Source: an uncultured Desulfobacter sp. (GTDB lineage Bacteria > Desulfobacterota > Desulfobacteria > Desulfobacterales > Desulfobacteraceae). From it: DNA of 64,000 nucleotides. The position numbers and the translations under genes are program-made. This document shows, piece by piece, positions 16,087 through 25,663 of this stretch (its first letter is position 1; each line of letters starts with the position of its first letter). The stretch spans positions 2,072,501-2,136,500 of the forward strand of contig NZ_OY761445.1 of assembly GCF_963664415.1 (NCBI RefSeq). Reading direction: 5' to 3'. The notes under the pieces were generated by a model. The model ran no database searches. It saw only the letters and a program-made list of their open reading frames with translations, and was not told the origin of the DNA.

Positions 16087-16860
16087 ATGATGAACCAAGG
16101 CAAAATTGCCGTACAGGTCTTCTTTGCACTGATGATGTCATGGTCCTGTGATGCCCTGGCAGGAAATGTAAAAAAAGAGATCGAGGCCCCTGTTCATGAG
16201 GCAGTGGGAATTGAACAAAAAACCCAAGGCCGGGAGGTCAAATGGCGCGCGGAAAAAGAAAAAAAGACATTGGAGTTTGAAGCCCTGGAAAAAGAACTGG
16301 CCATCGTTGAACAGGAACGAAACACGGAAGCGGCCCGGAAAACTGCCCTGATTTCAAACATAAATCAAACGGCAAAGCAGCTTGAGGATATTGCCGAAAT
16401 CGAAAGGCAAATGTCTCCATTTCTTAACGAATTATTAGACAAAATTAAAACGTTCAACAAACAGGATCTGCCTTTTTTAACGGGCGAGCGTGAAAAAAGA
16501 ATTCAGGATCTTGAACTGTTAAACGCCAACCCGGAAGTTCCGGTGAGTGAAAAATTCAGAAAATTAATGGAAGCCCTTTTGGTGGAAACCGAATACGGCA
16601 CAACCATTGAAGTTTATCAGCAGACCATTGCCCTTTCCGGGGAAGAGACCCTGGTCAACATCTTCAGACTGGGCCGGCTGCGGCTTTTTTATCAGACCCT
16701 GGATAAACAGCAATGCGGGTTCTTCAACCCGGCCCAAAAGCAATGGCAACCCCTGGAGAATTGCTATCTAAAACCCATCCAGGCTGCCATAGACATGGGT
16801 TCCAAGCGCAAACCCGTTGAGATGTTAACCCTGCCCATAGGAAGGATCGTGATCCAATGA
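16087..16860 (+). CDS. DUF3450 periplasmic protein of TonB2-type system
   Basis: The 257-residue product begins with a signal peptide (cleavage likely after CDALA, residue 22-26). A long charged coiled coil (about 45-125) follows and then a conserved C-terminal part with LGRLRLFYQTLDKQQCGFF. DUF3450 proteins sit upstream of ttpC-exbB2-exbD2-tonB2 in Vibrio, in the same order as here. It probably acts in the periplasm with the extended ExbB-like partner. Start: two adjacent ATG codons after AGGAGAAG; the first is used. It overlaps the next gene by four bases. Confidence 0.82.
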   Translation: MMNQGKIAVQVFFALMMSWSCDALAGNVKKEIEAPVHEAVGIEQKTQGREVKWRAEKEKKTLEFEALEKELAIVEQERNTEAARKTALISNINQTAKQLEDIAEIERQMSPFLNELLDKIKTFNKQDLPFLTGEREKRIQDLELLNANPEVPVSEKFRKLMEALLVETEYGTTIEVYQQTIALSGEETLVNIFRLGRLRLFYQTLDKQQCGFFNPAQKQWQPLENCYLKPIQAAIDMGSKRKPVEMLTLPIGRIVIQ

Positions 16861-18296
16861 AACGCACACCCCAATATATACTATTCACTGTGGTTCCGGC
16901 TGTCATGCTGCTTTTCAGCCAGTGGGCATGGGCAAAGGATATGCGGGAGATTCGCATCGAAGCCCAAAAAATTGAACAAGCGATGAAACAAAAAGCTGCG
17001 GCTGAGCTGTCTGCCGCCCAAAAGGCCGATAGTGAAAGCCGTCGGCAGATTTTCTCGGACAGATCTAAACTGGACCGGGCCATTGCGGATTTAAAGCGGC
17101 GGATTACGACCGTTGAGATAGAACTCAAAGCCCTTAAATCTGAAAATGACGACCTGACGGCACAGGACAACGAATTAACGGTAAAACTGGATGAAGCCCA
17201 GGGCACGATTCAGGAATTGTCCGGCGTCATCCGCATGAACGCCAAAGACATACGTTCCCTTCTGGATAACAGCTTTTTAACCGGGGTGTACCAACCCGAT
17301 ACCCAATTTTTATCCACCATGGCAGATCAGTCCGTTATTCCAGCAATGGATCAAATCAAAGCCATGTCGAATCTGCTTTTTGATCAGATTGACCAGGGTG
17401 GATCCGTCTGCCTGGAAACCGGAACAATCGTCAACCGCGAAGGAAAGAGACAAAAGGGACCAATTCTCATCATCGGGGCCTTTACAGCAGCATACCAAAC
17501 GGACAGTGAATCCGGTTTTCTCAACTACGCCCATGGAGAGAAAAAACTGTATGCCCTGTCCAAACTGCCACCCTCGGCCATGCAGAAACAGCTTACCCGG
17601 TACATGACAGGAAAAAGTGATGCCGTGCCCATGGATATTTCCCGGGGCGGTGCATTAAACCAGTTAATTCACGACTTAAGCCTGGCGGACCAGATTCCCA
17701 AGGGCGGTCCCATTGTCTGGCCCATTCTGGCCATTTTGGCATTGGGCGCATTGATCACCCTGGAACGGGTTTTCTTCATTTTAAAGCGGCAAATCAGCCT
17801 TGAAACCGTGTGCAGCAAAATCGAAACCCAGGCCGAAGACCAAAATTGGAATGCCTGTGCCGAAACCTGCGACCAGTACCGTAAAAATCCGGTTATCCGG
17901 GTCATCCGGTCGGGGGTTGACAGCCGGAACCGTCCCAGAGAAGACATGGAAAATGCGGTCCAGGAAGCCATTCTCAAAGAGATTCCGCCCATGGAACGCT
18001 TTTTATCCACCATGGGTATGCTGGCAGCCATCGCTCCCCTCTTAGGGCTGTTGGGCACTGTCACCGGCATGATCGACACCTTTCATGTCATCACCATGCA
18101 CGGCACAGGCGATCCGCGCATGATGTCCGGCGGCATTTCCGAGGCCTTGGTGACCACCATGCTGGGCCTGTCCGTGGCCATTCCCATTATGCTCTCCCAC
18201 ACCCTGTTAAGCCGGTCCGTGGAAAACAGTGTGGGCATGATGGAAGAAAAGGCCATGGCGCTGATCAATATCGTCCAGAAATTCAAGGTGGCCTGA
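16857..18296 (+). CDS. ttpC: TtpC-like MotA/TolQ/ExbB protein with periplasmic extension
   Basis: The 479 residues match the size of TtpC, the fourth component of Vibrio TonB2 systems. A signal-like segment (1-26, ending AWA) and a coiled coil (about 30-130) precede a periplasmic domain. A C-terminal proton-channel domain follows from about 275, with membrane helices at GGPIVWPILAILALGALI, FLSTMGMLAAIAPLLGLLGT and the last near LVTTMLGLSVAIPIML. The GLLGTVTGMI motif is the conserved MotA/TolQ/ExbB core. It acts in the inner membrane to pass proton-motive force to TonB. It overlaps both neighbours, so it is tightly co-translated. Confidence 0.9.
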   Translation: MKRTPQYILFTVVPAVMLLFSQWAWAKDMREIRIEAQKIEQAMKQKAAAELSAAQKADSESRRQIFSDRSKLDRAIADLKRRITTVEIELKALKSENDDLTAQDNELTVKLDEAQGTIQELSGVIRMNAKDIRSLLDNSFLTGVYQPDTQFLSTMADQSVIPAMDQIKAMSNLLFDQIDQGGSVCLETGTIVNREGKRQKGPILIIGAFTAAYQTDSESGFLNYAHGEKKLYALSKLPPSAMQKQLTRYMTGKSDAVPMDISRGGALNQLIHDLSLADQIPKGGPIVWPILAILALGALITLERVFFILKRQISLETVCSKIETQAEDQNWNACAETCDQYRKNPVIRVIRSGVDSRNRPREDMENAVQEAILKEIPPMERFLSTMGMLAAIAPLLGLLGTVTGMIDTFHVITMHGTGDPRMMSGGISEALVTTMLGLSVAIPIMLSHTLLSRSVENSVGMMEEKAMALINIVQKFKVA

Positions 18297-18907
18297 TGCC
18301 GGAATTTCTTTGTGAAAACCTTGAACTGATGAGGGAACTGATCCGGGCCGGCGGTGTGGTCATGGTGCCCCTGGTTATCTTAAGCCTTGTCATGTGGCTG
18401 CTGATCCTTGAACGGGCCTTTTTTTTCAGGCGGCTCTACAAAAAAAACATGAACAGCAGCACCGCGCTGTCCCTGGTCCGGGAAAACATCCTGCCCGACC
18501 CCAAAATGTACCGCGGAGCCGTCAGTCTTTTGGTCACGGAGTTCATTGGAAACCGCTCGGGTTCCGCCCAGCTGGACCGCCACCTTCTGGATGCCGCAGT
18601 GACCCGGATCAACCGGCGCATGACCCGGTCCCTGGCAGTGATCGGGGTTCTGGCAGCCATGGCCCCGCTCATGGGGTTGCTGGGCACCGTCACCGGCATG
18701 ATCACCACCTTTGATGTTCTGGCCATATTCGGCACAGGCAATGCCAAAGCCATGGCCGGGGGTATCTCAGAATCCCTGATTACCACCCAGACCGGTCTGA
18801 TTGTGGCCATTCCGGGACTTTACATGAAAGGATTTCTGGACCGGCGTGCCGAACATTTGAGCCAGCGGATCCAGCGGATGGGCTTATACCTGAAAAGGCA
18901 TCTATAG
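18296..18907 (+). CDS. exbB: ExbB proton-channel subunit
   Basis: This 203-residue inner-membrane protein has three helices: MVPLVILSLVMWLLILERAFF (about 22-42), SLAVIGVLAAMAPLMGLLGTV and the segment around TTQTGLIVAIPGLYMKG. The GLLGTVTGMITTF motif is the ExbB/TolQ signature. With ExbD it forms the motor that energises TonB. Its first codon shares a base with the ttpC stop. It is shorter than TtpC and is the canonical ExbB2 of the operon. Confidence 0.92.
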   Translation: MPEFLCENLELMRELIRAGGVVMVPLVILSLVMWLLILERAFFFRRLYKKNMNSSTALSLVRENILPDPKMYRGAVSLLVTEFIGNRSGSAQLDRHLLDAAVTRINRRMTRSLAVIGVLAAMAPLMGLLGTVTGMITTFDVLAIFGTGNAKAMAGGISESLITTQTGLIVAIPGLYMKGFLDRRAEHLSQRIQRMGLYLKRHL

Positions 18908-18920
18908 GAGAGCACCCCCC

Positions 18921-19340
18921 ATGTTAAACGTGTCAGCAAGCAGAAAACATAAAAAAAGTGCGGCGGAGCTGAACATTGCCCCGCTCATTGATATGGTATT
19001 TATCCTGTTGATTTTTTTCCTTGTCACTACAAGTTTTGTCAAGGAGACCGGCATTGATGTTTCCCGGCCCACCGCATCAACCGCAACCACCCAAACCAAA
19101 GCCACCATCCTCATTGCCGTGGACAGCCAGAACCGGGTCTTCATGGATCACCGGGAGATCGACATCCGGGCGGTCAGAGCCAATACCGAACGGGCCCTGG
19201 CCGAAAACCCCGACGGGGCTGTGGTGGTGGTGGCGGACCGCCAATCGGACACCGGCGTGGCCATCCAGGTCATGGACGGGTGCCGCCTGGCCGGGGCATC
19301 TAATGTATCTTTAGCCGCAGCACTTCCGGAGGGGCAATGA
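18921..19340 (+). CDS. exbD: ExbD/TolR family protein
   Basis: 139 residues: a short cytosolic head, one membrane helix (about 17-38: IAPLIDMVFILLIFFLVTTS) with the essential aspartate in PLIDMVF, and a periplasmic domain ending with SDTGVAIQVMDGCRLAGASN. ExbD works with ExbB in proton translocation for TonB. Its stop overlaps the tonB start by four bases. Confidence 0.93.
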   Translation: MLNVSASRKHKKSAAELNIAPLIDMVFILLIFFLVTTSFVKETGIDVSRPTASTATTQTKATILIAVDSQNRVFMDHREIDIRAVRANTERALAENPDGAVVVVADRQSDTGVAIQVMDGCRLAGASNVSLAAALPEGQ

Positions 19341-20020
19341 AAACCATGGAGAAGCCCCTGGGCCTGGCCGGCGGATGGCAGCCTTGGGCCGTGGCATTGG
19401 CCGGTACCCTGGCCCTGAATTTGCTGCTTTTTTCCGTTATTCCCAATCTGATGAAACCCCAGGAAGCTGTCTCACTGTCGGGCCCCATGATTCAACAAAT
19501 CCAGCTCACCCGGCTGCGGCGCTCAACCATTGAACCGGAACAGAAAAAAAAGACGCCCCCGCCCAAGGCCCAACCTAAAAAACAGGTCGCCAAACCCAGG
19601 ATGAACCGGCAAATCGCCCGGTCTCTTTCCCTGCCCTTTGAAGTCAATCCCCGACTGCCCCAGGGACCGGCCACCATCTCCGTGTCCGAAGTGGTGTCAA
19701 CGTCCCTGGATAACTTGTCCCTCAACACACTTTTTGACACCGGAGATCTGGATCAGCCCCTGACGGTGATTTCCAGAATTCCGCCGGTGTACCCCTTCCG
19801 GGCCAAGGCCAAAGCCATTGAAGGCTGGGTCTCTGTGGAATTTACGGTGAATGAACAGGGCCGTGTGGAGGATATCAAAATCCTGGATGCAGAGCCCAAG
19901 AAAATATTTGACGACAGCGTGATGCAGTGCGTTGCTGCCTGGCGGTTCAAGCCGGGCCGGGTCAACCGGGAAATTGTAAAGACCCGGGCCAGAACACGCG
20001 TCCGTTTTAAATTAAACTGA
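19337..20020 (+). CDS. tonB: TonB energy transducer
   Basis: 227 residues with the classic plan. One N-terminal membrane helix (about 17-37, VALAGTLALNLLLFSVIP), a proline/lysine-rich periplasmic spacer (KKKTPPPKAQPKKQ, about 70-85), and a C-terminal TonB domain (about 145-227) with PPVYPFRAKAKAIEGWVSVE and the closing AAWRFKPGRVNR. It contacts the TonB box of the receptor encoded downstream. It is short, like Vibrio TonB2 rather than E. coli TonB. Confidence 0.93.
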   Translation: MKTMEKPLGLAGGWQPWAVALAGTLALNLLLFSVIPNLMKPQEAVSLSGPMIQQIQLTRLRRSTIEPEQKKKTPPPKAQPKKQVAKPRMNRQIARSLSLPFEVNPRLPQGPATISVSEVVSTSLDNLSLNTLFDTGDLDQPLTVISRIPPVYPFRAKAKAIEGWVSVEFTVNEQGRVEDIKILDAEPKKIFDDSVMQCVAAWRFKPGRVNREIVKTRARTRVRFKLN

Positions 20021-20028
20021 GGTGTTTC

Positions 20029-21360
20029 ATGAATCCGATTTTAAGAACTGTCATTGTCATTCTGATTTTTTCCGCCGTGACTGTTTTTCCACTGGAAAAA
20101 GCCAAAGCCCAAAGCGATAAAAAAATGCCGATGACTGTTCAGCATCTGCTGATCAATGTCAGGAAAGCCATGGATAAAAATGATTATGCCGGTGCCGTCA
20201 AGCTCATCCAGGGGACCCAAGCCAAATCCCAAAGCAAGGCCCCGTGCAGCCATCCCACTGTTTGTCTGGCCCTGGGTAATTGCTTTTTGATGCAAAAAAA
20301 AATGCCCAAGGCCGAATCGGCATATCTGACGGCCTTGTCCCTGGATAAAACCTACCTGGATGCCCAGGTCAACCTGGCCAAGGTGTATACGGACACCAAC
20401 CGGACCGCCAAGGCCGCCGAGGCCTTTTTGGCGGCTTACAAACTATCCGACCCCAAAAATCCAAAATACCTGTACTACAGTGCCGCTATGGCGCTTACCA
20501 ACGGAAAGACCCAAACGGCAATCCGCCGATTTGAATCTTTGTTTTCCACCCACCCAAGCCAGGTCACCCGGCAATGGCGGGAAAACTATGCCAGTGCCCT
20601 GGTTTCGGCCGAACAATGGAAAAAAGCCGCACCTGTGATCAGAACTCTGATTGCCCAATCCAAAGGAGAAAACCGGATTAAATGGCAAGAGACTCTGCTG
20701 CAGATTTACCTGACCATTAACAACACCGGCAAAGCCTTGGAGCTTGCCGGCACCCTGAGCCGGCAGACCCCGTCCGAAACCAGGTGGTGGAAGGCCCTGG
20801 TCCACATCCATCTGACCAGGGGGGAGTATGCCGACGCCTTTGAGGATCTGATCATCTATAGTTTTGCCACCCCGCTGAACCGGCAGGAAAAAAAACTGTT
20901 TGCAGACTTAAGTTTGCAGTTGAACATCCCCGCCCGGGCCGCCCGCATGTATGAAACCCTGATCAGCGAATCGGCCGGGAAAAACGGATCCCCAAATCAA
21001 ACCAGACAGATGATCAACCGCCTGGTGTGTGCCTACCGGCAGATGGGCCGGGGAGACAAGGCTCTGGCAGTGCTCAATCGATTTGATCCCCAGGCCGGCA
21101 ATCCGGAACTTTTGCTGCTCAAAGGAGATGTTTTGTACGAGACAAAAAATTATAAGGCGGCAGACAAGGCGTTCAGGACCGCAGCCCGAAAAAATTGCTC
21201 CCAAAAGGGACAGGCATGGCTGATGGCCGGGTATGCGGCCTGGCAGTGCAACAATCTTGTTGCCAGCCGCAGCGCGTTTGAACAGGCAGCCCAATTTAAA
21301 CGCCAGCGCAAGGATGCCCTGGCCGCCATTGCACAACTCAAAAGAAACAGCCGGATGTAA
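20029..21360 (+). CDS. TPR-repeat protein of the TonB2-type system
   Basis: The 443-residue product starts with a signal peptide (TVIVILIFSAVTVFPLEKAKA) and then carries tandem tetratricopeptide-like helices throughout, for example CLALGNCFLMQKKMPKAESA, AQVNLAKVYTDTNRTAKAAE and LLLKGDVLYETKNYKAADKA. A TPR gene closes TonB2/TtpC operons in Vibrio too. It is probably a periplasmic scaffold. Eight bases separate it from tonB. Confidence 0.85.
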   Translation: MNPILRTVIVILIFSAVTVFPLEKAKAQSDKKMPMTVQHLLINVRKAMDKNDYAGAVKLIQGTQAKSQSKAPCSHPTVCLALGNCFLMQKKMPKAESAYLTALSLDKTYLDAQVNLAKVYTDTNRTAKAAEAFLAAYKLSDPKNPKYLYYSAAMALTNGKTQTAIRRFESLFSTHPSQVTRQWRENYASALVSAEQWKKAAPVIRTLIAQSKGENRIKWQETLLQIYLTINNTGKALELAGTLSRQTPSETRWWKALVHIHLTRGEYADAFEDLIIYSFATPLNRQEKKLFADLSLQLNIPARAARMYETLISESAGKNGSPNQTRQMINRLVCAYRQMGRGDKALAVLNRFDPQAGNPELLLLKGDVLYETKNYKAADKAFRTAARKNCSQKGQAWLMAGYAAWQCNNLVASRSAFEQAAQFKRQRKDALAAIAQLKRNSRM

Positions 21361-21419
21361 TATCAACCTATATAGTGACCGGCAAAATGCCGGAGAACAA
21401 AAATTTTAAGGAGGCGGTG

Positions 21420-23576
21420 TTGAAAAATCACGTACTGAAAAGCTGCACGTTTGCAGCATCCCTGATGTTGATCCTCTTTTGCATAAGCCCGTTGCTGGCA
21501 GATGAAAAAAAAGCCGACCAAGATCCGGCGAACTCAAAAGTTCAAGAAATAGAAGAGATGGTTGTAGAAGACGAGGCCCGGGTCCAGGGGTATAAAACAA
21601 CACCGTCCCAGACCACCATTGAACTTGAAGATATCACATTCATCGGAGAGCCCACCTTTTTGCTGGATGCCATCAAAACCAATGCCATGGTGGATTTCAG
21701 AGGGGCATCAGATCTGGACCCCGGGGTAGACAGCGTCTATTTGAACGGGTTTAGTGCCAAGCGGTTTGTCACGGCCATGGACGGTGTGACCCTTCAAAAA
21801 ACCGGCGGCCGAAAATCAAGCAACATTGTGGACTGGGCCCAACTGCCCTCTTTTTTGCTGGAGTCCGTTGAAATCCTTCCCGGCCCCCATTGCGCCCTGT
21901 ACGATGCCAAAAGCATCGGCGGGGTGTTAAACATGAAAACAAAAACACCCAAAGAATACGATACCCGGGTACCGCAATTAACGTATACAACAGGATACCG
22001 ATCATATGATACGTTTTCCAATACCGCAGTACTCCAAGGCGGGGTGGATAAATTTATCTACGATTTTGCATACCAAAATTATATGACCGACGGGTATCTG
22101 CGCAACAGTGAAACCGAAACCAACATCGGGTTCGGACGCCTGGGATTAATACTGCCGGGCGATGGATATATCACTGTCTCCGCCTCATTATCAGATATTG
22201 ACCGGGATTCACCGGTCAATAACCCCGGTTTGACACAAGACGATGAGATAGATGTTGATTCCGGCTACCCGGAGGTGACGGGCAGTGCCTGGGATCCCTG
22301 GCAGAATCCCACCTGGGACAGTACGGCCGAAACCTACCGTCTCAACTATACCCAGACCTTGGGGGTTAATCGCCTCAGTTTTGGTGCCTATTACGGTGAA
22401 GAAACCCGCGAGCGGGTCTATTTAGACTGGGTAAACTCAAAAGACAAATCCCAAGGGACCGAAATAAGTGCCATGATAACGGACTGGTGGCAGCAGGGCG
22501 GCAAGATCATGGACGAAATCAAGTGGGCCGGGGGTGAAACCACCGTTGGTGTCGACTTTACCCAGCTTTTTGACGAGGGGGTTGACGATAGTAAAACCGA
22601 GAAAATCCGCAAAAAAGGCGCCTTTGTCCAGCACAAATTCGGTATTGTCCCCCACGTTGACATGACCCTGGGGCTACGGTACGAGGACGTCAATACATGG
22701 GTCAGCAACTGGTCCAACGGGAATCCGCACAATGCATATTACGGCAAATATGTGAAACGTGACTTTGATCAGGTCATCCCCAAATCCATGACAACCTGGC
22801 AGATGGACCATTTAGGGGGCTGGTTCCGGAACACCACCCTGTCTGCCGGTATCAGTAAAATCTGGCACGCTCCGGATTATCACGGAGATTACAACCCCCA
22901 GGGACGGCCCGCCGGCATCACCCTGGAACCGGAGCACGGTATGGGGTATGACCTGATTTTAAACCGCAGGCTCTGGGGCAACGTCAACCTGAAAGCCGGT
23001 TACGCATTCTACGACATCAAGGATTTCATCGCCACCAACAGTAAATATGCCCAATATTCAGGCACCGATGCCGGAGCACTACGGTACAGCGACTATAAAA
23101 TCAACTTGGAGGAGGTCTACCGCCATGGTGTCACCGTTGAGCTGTCGGGCAATGTTACACCGGAACTCTCTTTTTATCTGAGCTGGGCCTGGCAGAAATT
23201 TGAAAACCAGGGAGATGAACCTGCCGGCGAGACAGAACTGGACCAGCGGGCCGAGCACCAGGTCGGCATTGGACTGCGCTATGCCTTTAACGAACGAGCA
23301 ACCCTGATGCTGGATTACACCTACCAGAGTGATGAAACCACAGAGGTCTCCGAAGAGATTGCCGATGATGTCTGGAATTTTCACACGGTGGATATCCCGG
23401 CCCACAGTGTTGTCGACTTAGGTTTTGAGTACAAATGCTTTGAACAGCTGGGCTGGCTGAAAAACGGCACAGTGAACGTCTTTATTAAGAACCTGCTGGA
23501 CGAAGACTACTATGACAGCTCGGGGTATCCGGCCACGGACAGGACAGTGGGCGTCACATTCACAATTAAAATCTAA
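21420..23576 (+). CDS. TonB-dependent outer-membrane receptor
   Basis: The start at TTG 21420 is chosen because AAGGAGG lies six bases ahead; a longer version from 21375 lacks a site. The first 27 or so residues form a signal peptide ending SPLLA. The plug domain (about 45-180) contains TAMDGVTLQKTGGRKSSNIV and VEILPGPHCALYDAKSIGGV. A 22-strand-like barrel fills the rest, ending in DRTVGVTFTIKI with a terminal hydrophobic residue typical of barrel proteins. It is encoded directly after its own TonB-ExbBD system and before an ABC importer, so it probably brings in the same chelate. The substrate is not identifiable from sequence. Confidence 0.92.
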   Translation: MKNHVLKSCTFAASLMLILFCISPLLADEKKADQDPANSKVQEIEEMVVEDEARVQGYKTTPSQTTIELEDITFIGEPTFLLDAIKTNAMVDFRGASDLDPGVDSVYLNGFSAKRFVTAMDGVTLQKTGGRKSSNIVDWAQLPSFLLESVEILPGPHCALYDAKSIGGVLNMKTKTPKEYDTRVPQLTYTTGYRSYDTFSNTAVLQGGVDKFIYDFAYQNYMTDGYLRNSETETNIGFGRLGLILPGDGYITVSASLSDIDRDSPVNNPGLTQDDEIDVDSGYPEVTGSAWDPWQNPTWDSTAETYRLNYTQTLGVNRLSFGAYYGEETRERVYLDWVNSKDKSQGTEISAMITDWWQQGGKIMDEIKWAGGETTVGVDFTQLFDEGVDDSKTEKIRKKGAFVQHKFGIVPHVDMTLGLRYEDVNTWVSNWSNGNPHNAYYGKYVKRDFDQVIPKSMTTWQMDHLGGWFRNTTLSAGISKIWHAPDYHGDYNPQGRPAGITLEPEHGMGYDLILNRRLWGNVNLKAGYAFYDIKDFIATNSKYAQYSGTDAGALRYSDYKINLEEVYRHGVTVELSGNVTPELSFYLSWAWQKFENQGDEPAGETELDQRAEHQVGIGLRYAFNERATLMLDYTYQSDETTEVSEEIADDVWNFHTVDIPAHSVVDLGFEYKCFEQLGWLKNGTVNVFIKNLLDEDYYDSSGYPATDRTVGVTFTIKI

Positions 23577-23587
23577 AGGGAAATATC

Positions 23588-24067
23588 ATGGACATACAAG
23601 CAACCACCTGGACATTCTGGGAAGATCAGTGGTTGAAAATCATTGAACGGTCTAAATCTGAACAGCCGGCAGGGTCGGGCTACGCCATGAAAAAATGGGA
23701 TAACATGGCAAAGGATTTTGCCCAGCGGACCAGCACAGAAAAGGCGTCCGCCAAGCGGGATGCCACACTTAAGCAGCTTGTGGACAAAGGAATCCTGACG
23801 CCGGAAACCCGGGTCCTGGACATCGGCGCAGGCCCGGGCTCCTGGGCCCTGCCCATGGCCAAAATCTGTGCCCATGTCACCGCCCTTGAACCCTCGGGCG
23901 GCATGATCGACATCATGTCTGAACGCATTGAACAAGAAAAGGTCAACAATATTACCATCGTCCAGAACACCTGGCAGGAGACGAATTTGGCCGAACAGGG
24001 ATGGGGAAAGGCATTTGATCTGGTCTGTTCACGAAGACCGCAGAACCACGCCAGGAGAGCTGGATGA
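23588..24067 (+). CDS. SAM-dependent methyltransferase, C-terminally truncated
   Basis: 159 residues with the class I motif I VLDIGAGPGSWALPMA (about 79-94) and motif II-like VTALEPSGGMID. After AFDLVCS the frame turns into RRPQNHARRAG and stops. Family members continue another 100 or so residues with the substrate-binding half, so an internal deletion at about 24030 probably removed it. The stop overlaps the next gene's ATG by four bases, and the gene keeps its place in the operon. Relatives occur beside metal-chelate importers. It may be non-functional. Confidence 0.72.
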   Translation: MDIQATTWTFWEDQWLKIIERSKSEQPAGSGYAMKKWDNMAKDFAQRTSTEKASAKRDATLKQLVDKGILTPETRVLDIGAGPGSWALPMAKICAHVTALEPSGGMIDIMSERIEQEKVNNITIVQNTWQETNLAEQGWGKAFDLVCSRRPQNHARRAG

Positions 24068-25662
24068 CATTTAAACCGGCGAAACATAACCTGTTTAAGT
24101 GCCTGGCTGCCCTGGCGTTATGTCTGTTTCTTCTGGTGCCCGCACTTCATGCCGAAACCGACCAGGTAGCGGTCATCCGCCTGGGCGGCGGGGACTGGGG
24201 GTATCCCTCCCCCTACGCCCATTACCCCAGAGGCCCCGGGGGATTTAAAATGTGCCTGATCTTTGACAGTCTGCTGGAACGCGGCGACCATGGCCTGATC
24301 CCCTGGCTGGCCACATCCTGGCAGGTTGAAGATCACGGGAAAGCCTATATATTCACGATTCGCCAGGGGGTCAAATGGCATGACGGCACCCCCATGACAC
24401 CCGAAGATGTGGCCTTTTCCATGGAATATGCCACCCGCTTCCCCATGACCTGGTCCTATGTGTTTGACCGGATCGACCGGGTTGAGATCCTTGAAGGCAA
24501 CAGAATCAAGGTAATTTTGAAAACGCCCACCGCATCCATGCTTTCCAGTCTGGGCACCAGCCGTATCATCCCAAAACACATTTGGGAAAAGGTGGACAAT
24601 CCCAAACCCTTTACAAAACCTGAGGCCGTGATCGGTACAGGTCCGTATCGGCTCACCGCCTACAGCCGGGAGCACGGCACCTACCGCTTTGAGAAGTTTA
24701 AAGATTTCTGGGGACCGGCCGTCCGGGTCAAACGCCTGGAGTTCATCCCGGTCAGTGAACCCATCCTGGCCTACCAGAAGCATGAAATAGACATGATCCG
24801 GGTCTCCCCGGATCTTTTGCCCAGATTCCAAAACAACCTCGAACATAAAATCCTTAAAAGTCCAGGATTCTGGGGATACCGGCTGCTGTTCAACCGCAAT
24901 CTTCCCGGGCCGGCCCGGATGGTTCAGGTCCGCCGGGCCTTTGCCTATGCCGTTGACCTTGGGGAACTTGTGGCCAAGGTGGCCCGGGGCGCGGCCCTGC
25001 CTGGCCGGGCAGGTATTCTGCCGCCGGATCATGTCATGGCCGCCCAAAACGTAAAATCCTATGATTTTGATCCCCAAAAGGCAGGCAGACTTTTAGACCA
25101 GGCCGGGTTTACCCGGACCGGCAGCGCTATCCGGACAGGACCTGACGGCAAGCCCCTTGCCTTTGATCTATTATGTTCGAGCCGCGAAGTCCGGATGGCG
25201 CAAATTTTAAAACAGCGCCTGGCTGCCGTGGGAGTAGAGATTCAGATCAAAAGCTGCAACGGTAAAACCAGGGACAGCCGGGTCAGGAATCAAAACTACG
25301 ATTTGGCCATTATCGGCCACGGCGGATGGGGAAATGATCCGGACTATCTGATTGCCCACTGCACAGGAGACATAAAAAAATCCAGCTCGCCGTCGGCGTC
25401 CGGTGGTTCTGGATTGGCCTCTCCGGCCTTGACGGAACTGCTGCAATCCCAGCGATCCCAGACCGATCCTGAAAAACGGCGGGAGATGATTGTTAAAATC
25501 CAGCAGATGGCCGCAGAAGAGGTGCCTGAAATCCCCTTGTTTTATACTATGGGATACACCGTGTTCCGGCCGGGTAAGTATGACGGATGGATGTTCATGT
25601 TTGACCATCACAGTTTGGAACACAGCAAGCTGTCCTATTTAGATTGGAAAGCATGGCCCTGA
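24064..25662 (+). CDS. ABC importer substrate-binding protein (DppA/NikA type)
   Basis: 532 residues, family SBP_bac_5. A signal peptide (about 1-30, CLFLLVPALHAE) directs it to the periplasm. Family motifs are visible: FDSLLERGDHGLIPWLATSW, YIFTIRQGVKWHDGTPMTPE and VRRAFAYAVDLGELVAKVARG, plus the C-terminal QQMAAEEVPEIPLFYTMGYT. Such proteins bind peptides or nickel/metal chelates. In this operon, after a TonB receptor, a metal chelate is the best inference. An AGGAG site precedes the ATG. Confidence 0.9.
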   Translation: MTFKPAKHNLFKCLAALALCLFLLVPALHAETDQVAVIRLGGGDWGYPSPYAHYPRGPGGFKMCLIFDSLLERGDHGLIPWLATSWQVEDHGKAYIFTIRQGVKWHDGTPMTPEDVAFSMEYATRFPMTWSYVFDRIDRVEILEGNRIKVILKTPTASMLSSLGTSRIIPKHIWEKVDNPKPFTKPEAVIGTGPYRLTAYSREHGTYRFEKFKDFWGPAVRVKRLEFIPVSEPILAYQKHEIDMIRVSPDLLPRFQNNLEHKILKSPGFWGYRLLFNRNLPGPARMVQVRRAFAYAVDLGELVAKVARGAALPGRAGILPPDHVMAAQNVKSYDFDPQKAGRLLDQAGFTRTGSAIRTGPDGKPLAFDLLCSSREVRMAQILKQRLAAVGVEIQIKSCNGKTRDSRVRNQNYDLAIIGHGGWGNDPDYLIAHCTGDIKKSSSPSASGGSGLASPALTELLQSQRSQTDPEKRREMIVKIQQMAAEEVPEIPLFYTMGYTVFRPGKYDGWMFMFDHHSLEHSKLSYLDWKAWP

Positions 25663-25663
25663 T

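Noticed and set aside
24065..24067. In-frame UGA at the end of the truncated methyltransferase as a possible selenocysteine codon
   Set aside because: Reading through gives no family-like sequence and soon meets another stop; no suitable hairpin follows; the UGA overlaps the next gene's ATG.
24118..25077. A 319-codon open frame opposite the substrate-binding protein gene
   Set aside because: It is the antisense shadow of a GC-rich gene; the plus-strand product is a clear family member. Similar shadows lie opposite the ABC ATPase (27802-28926).
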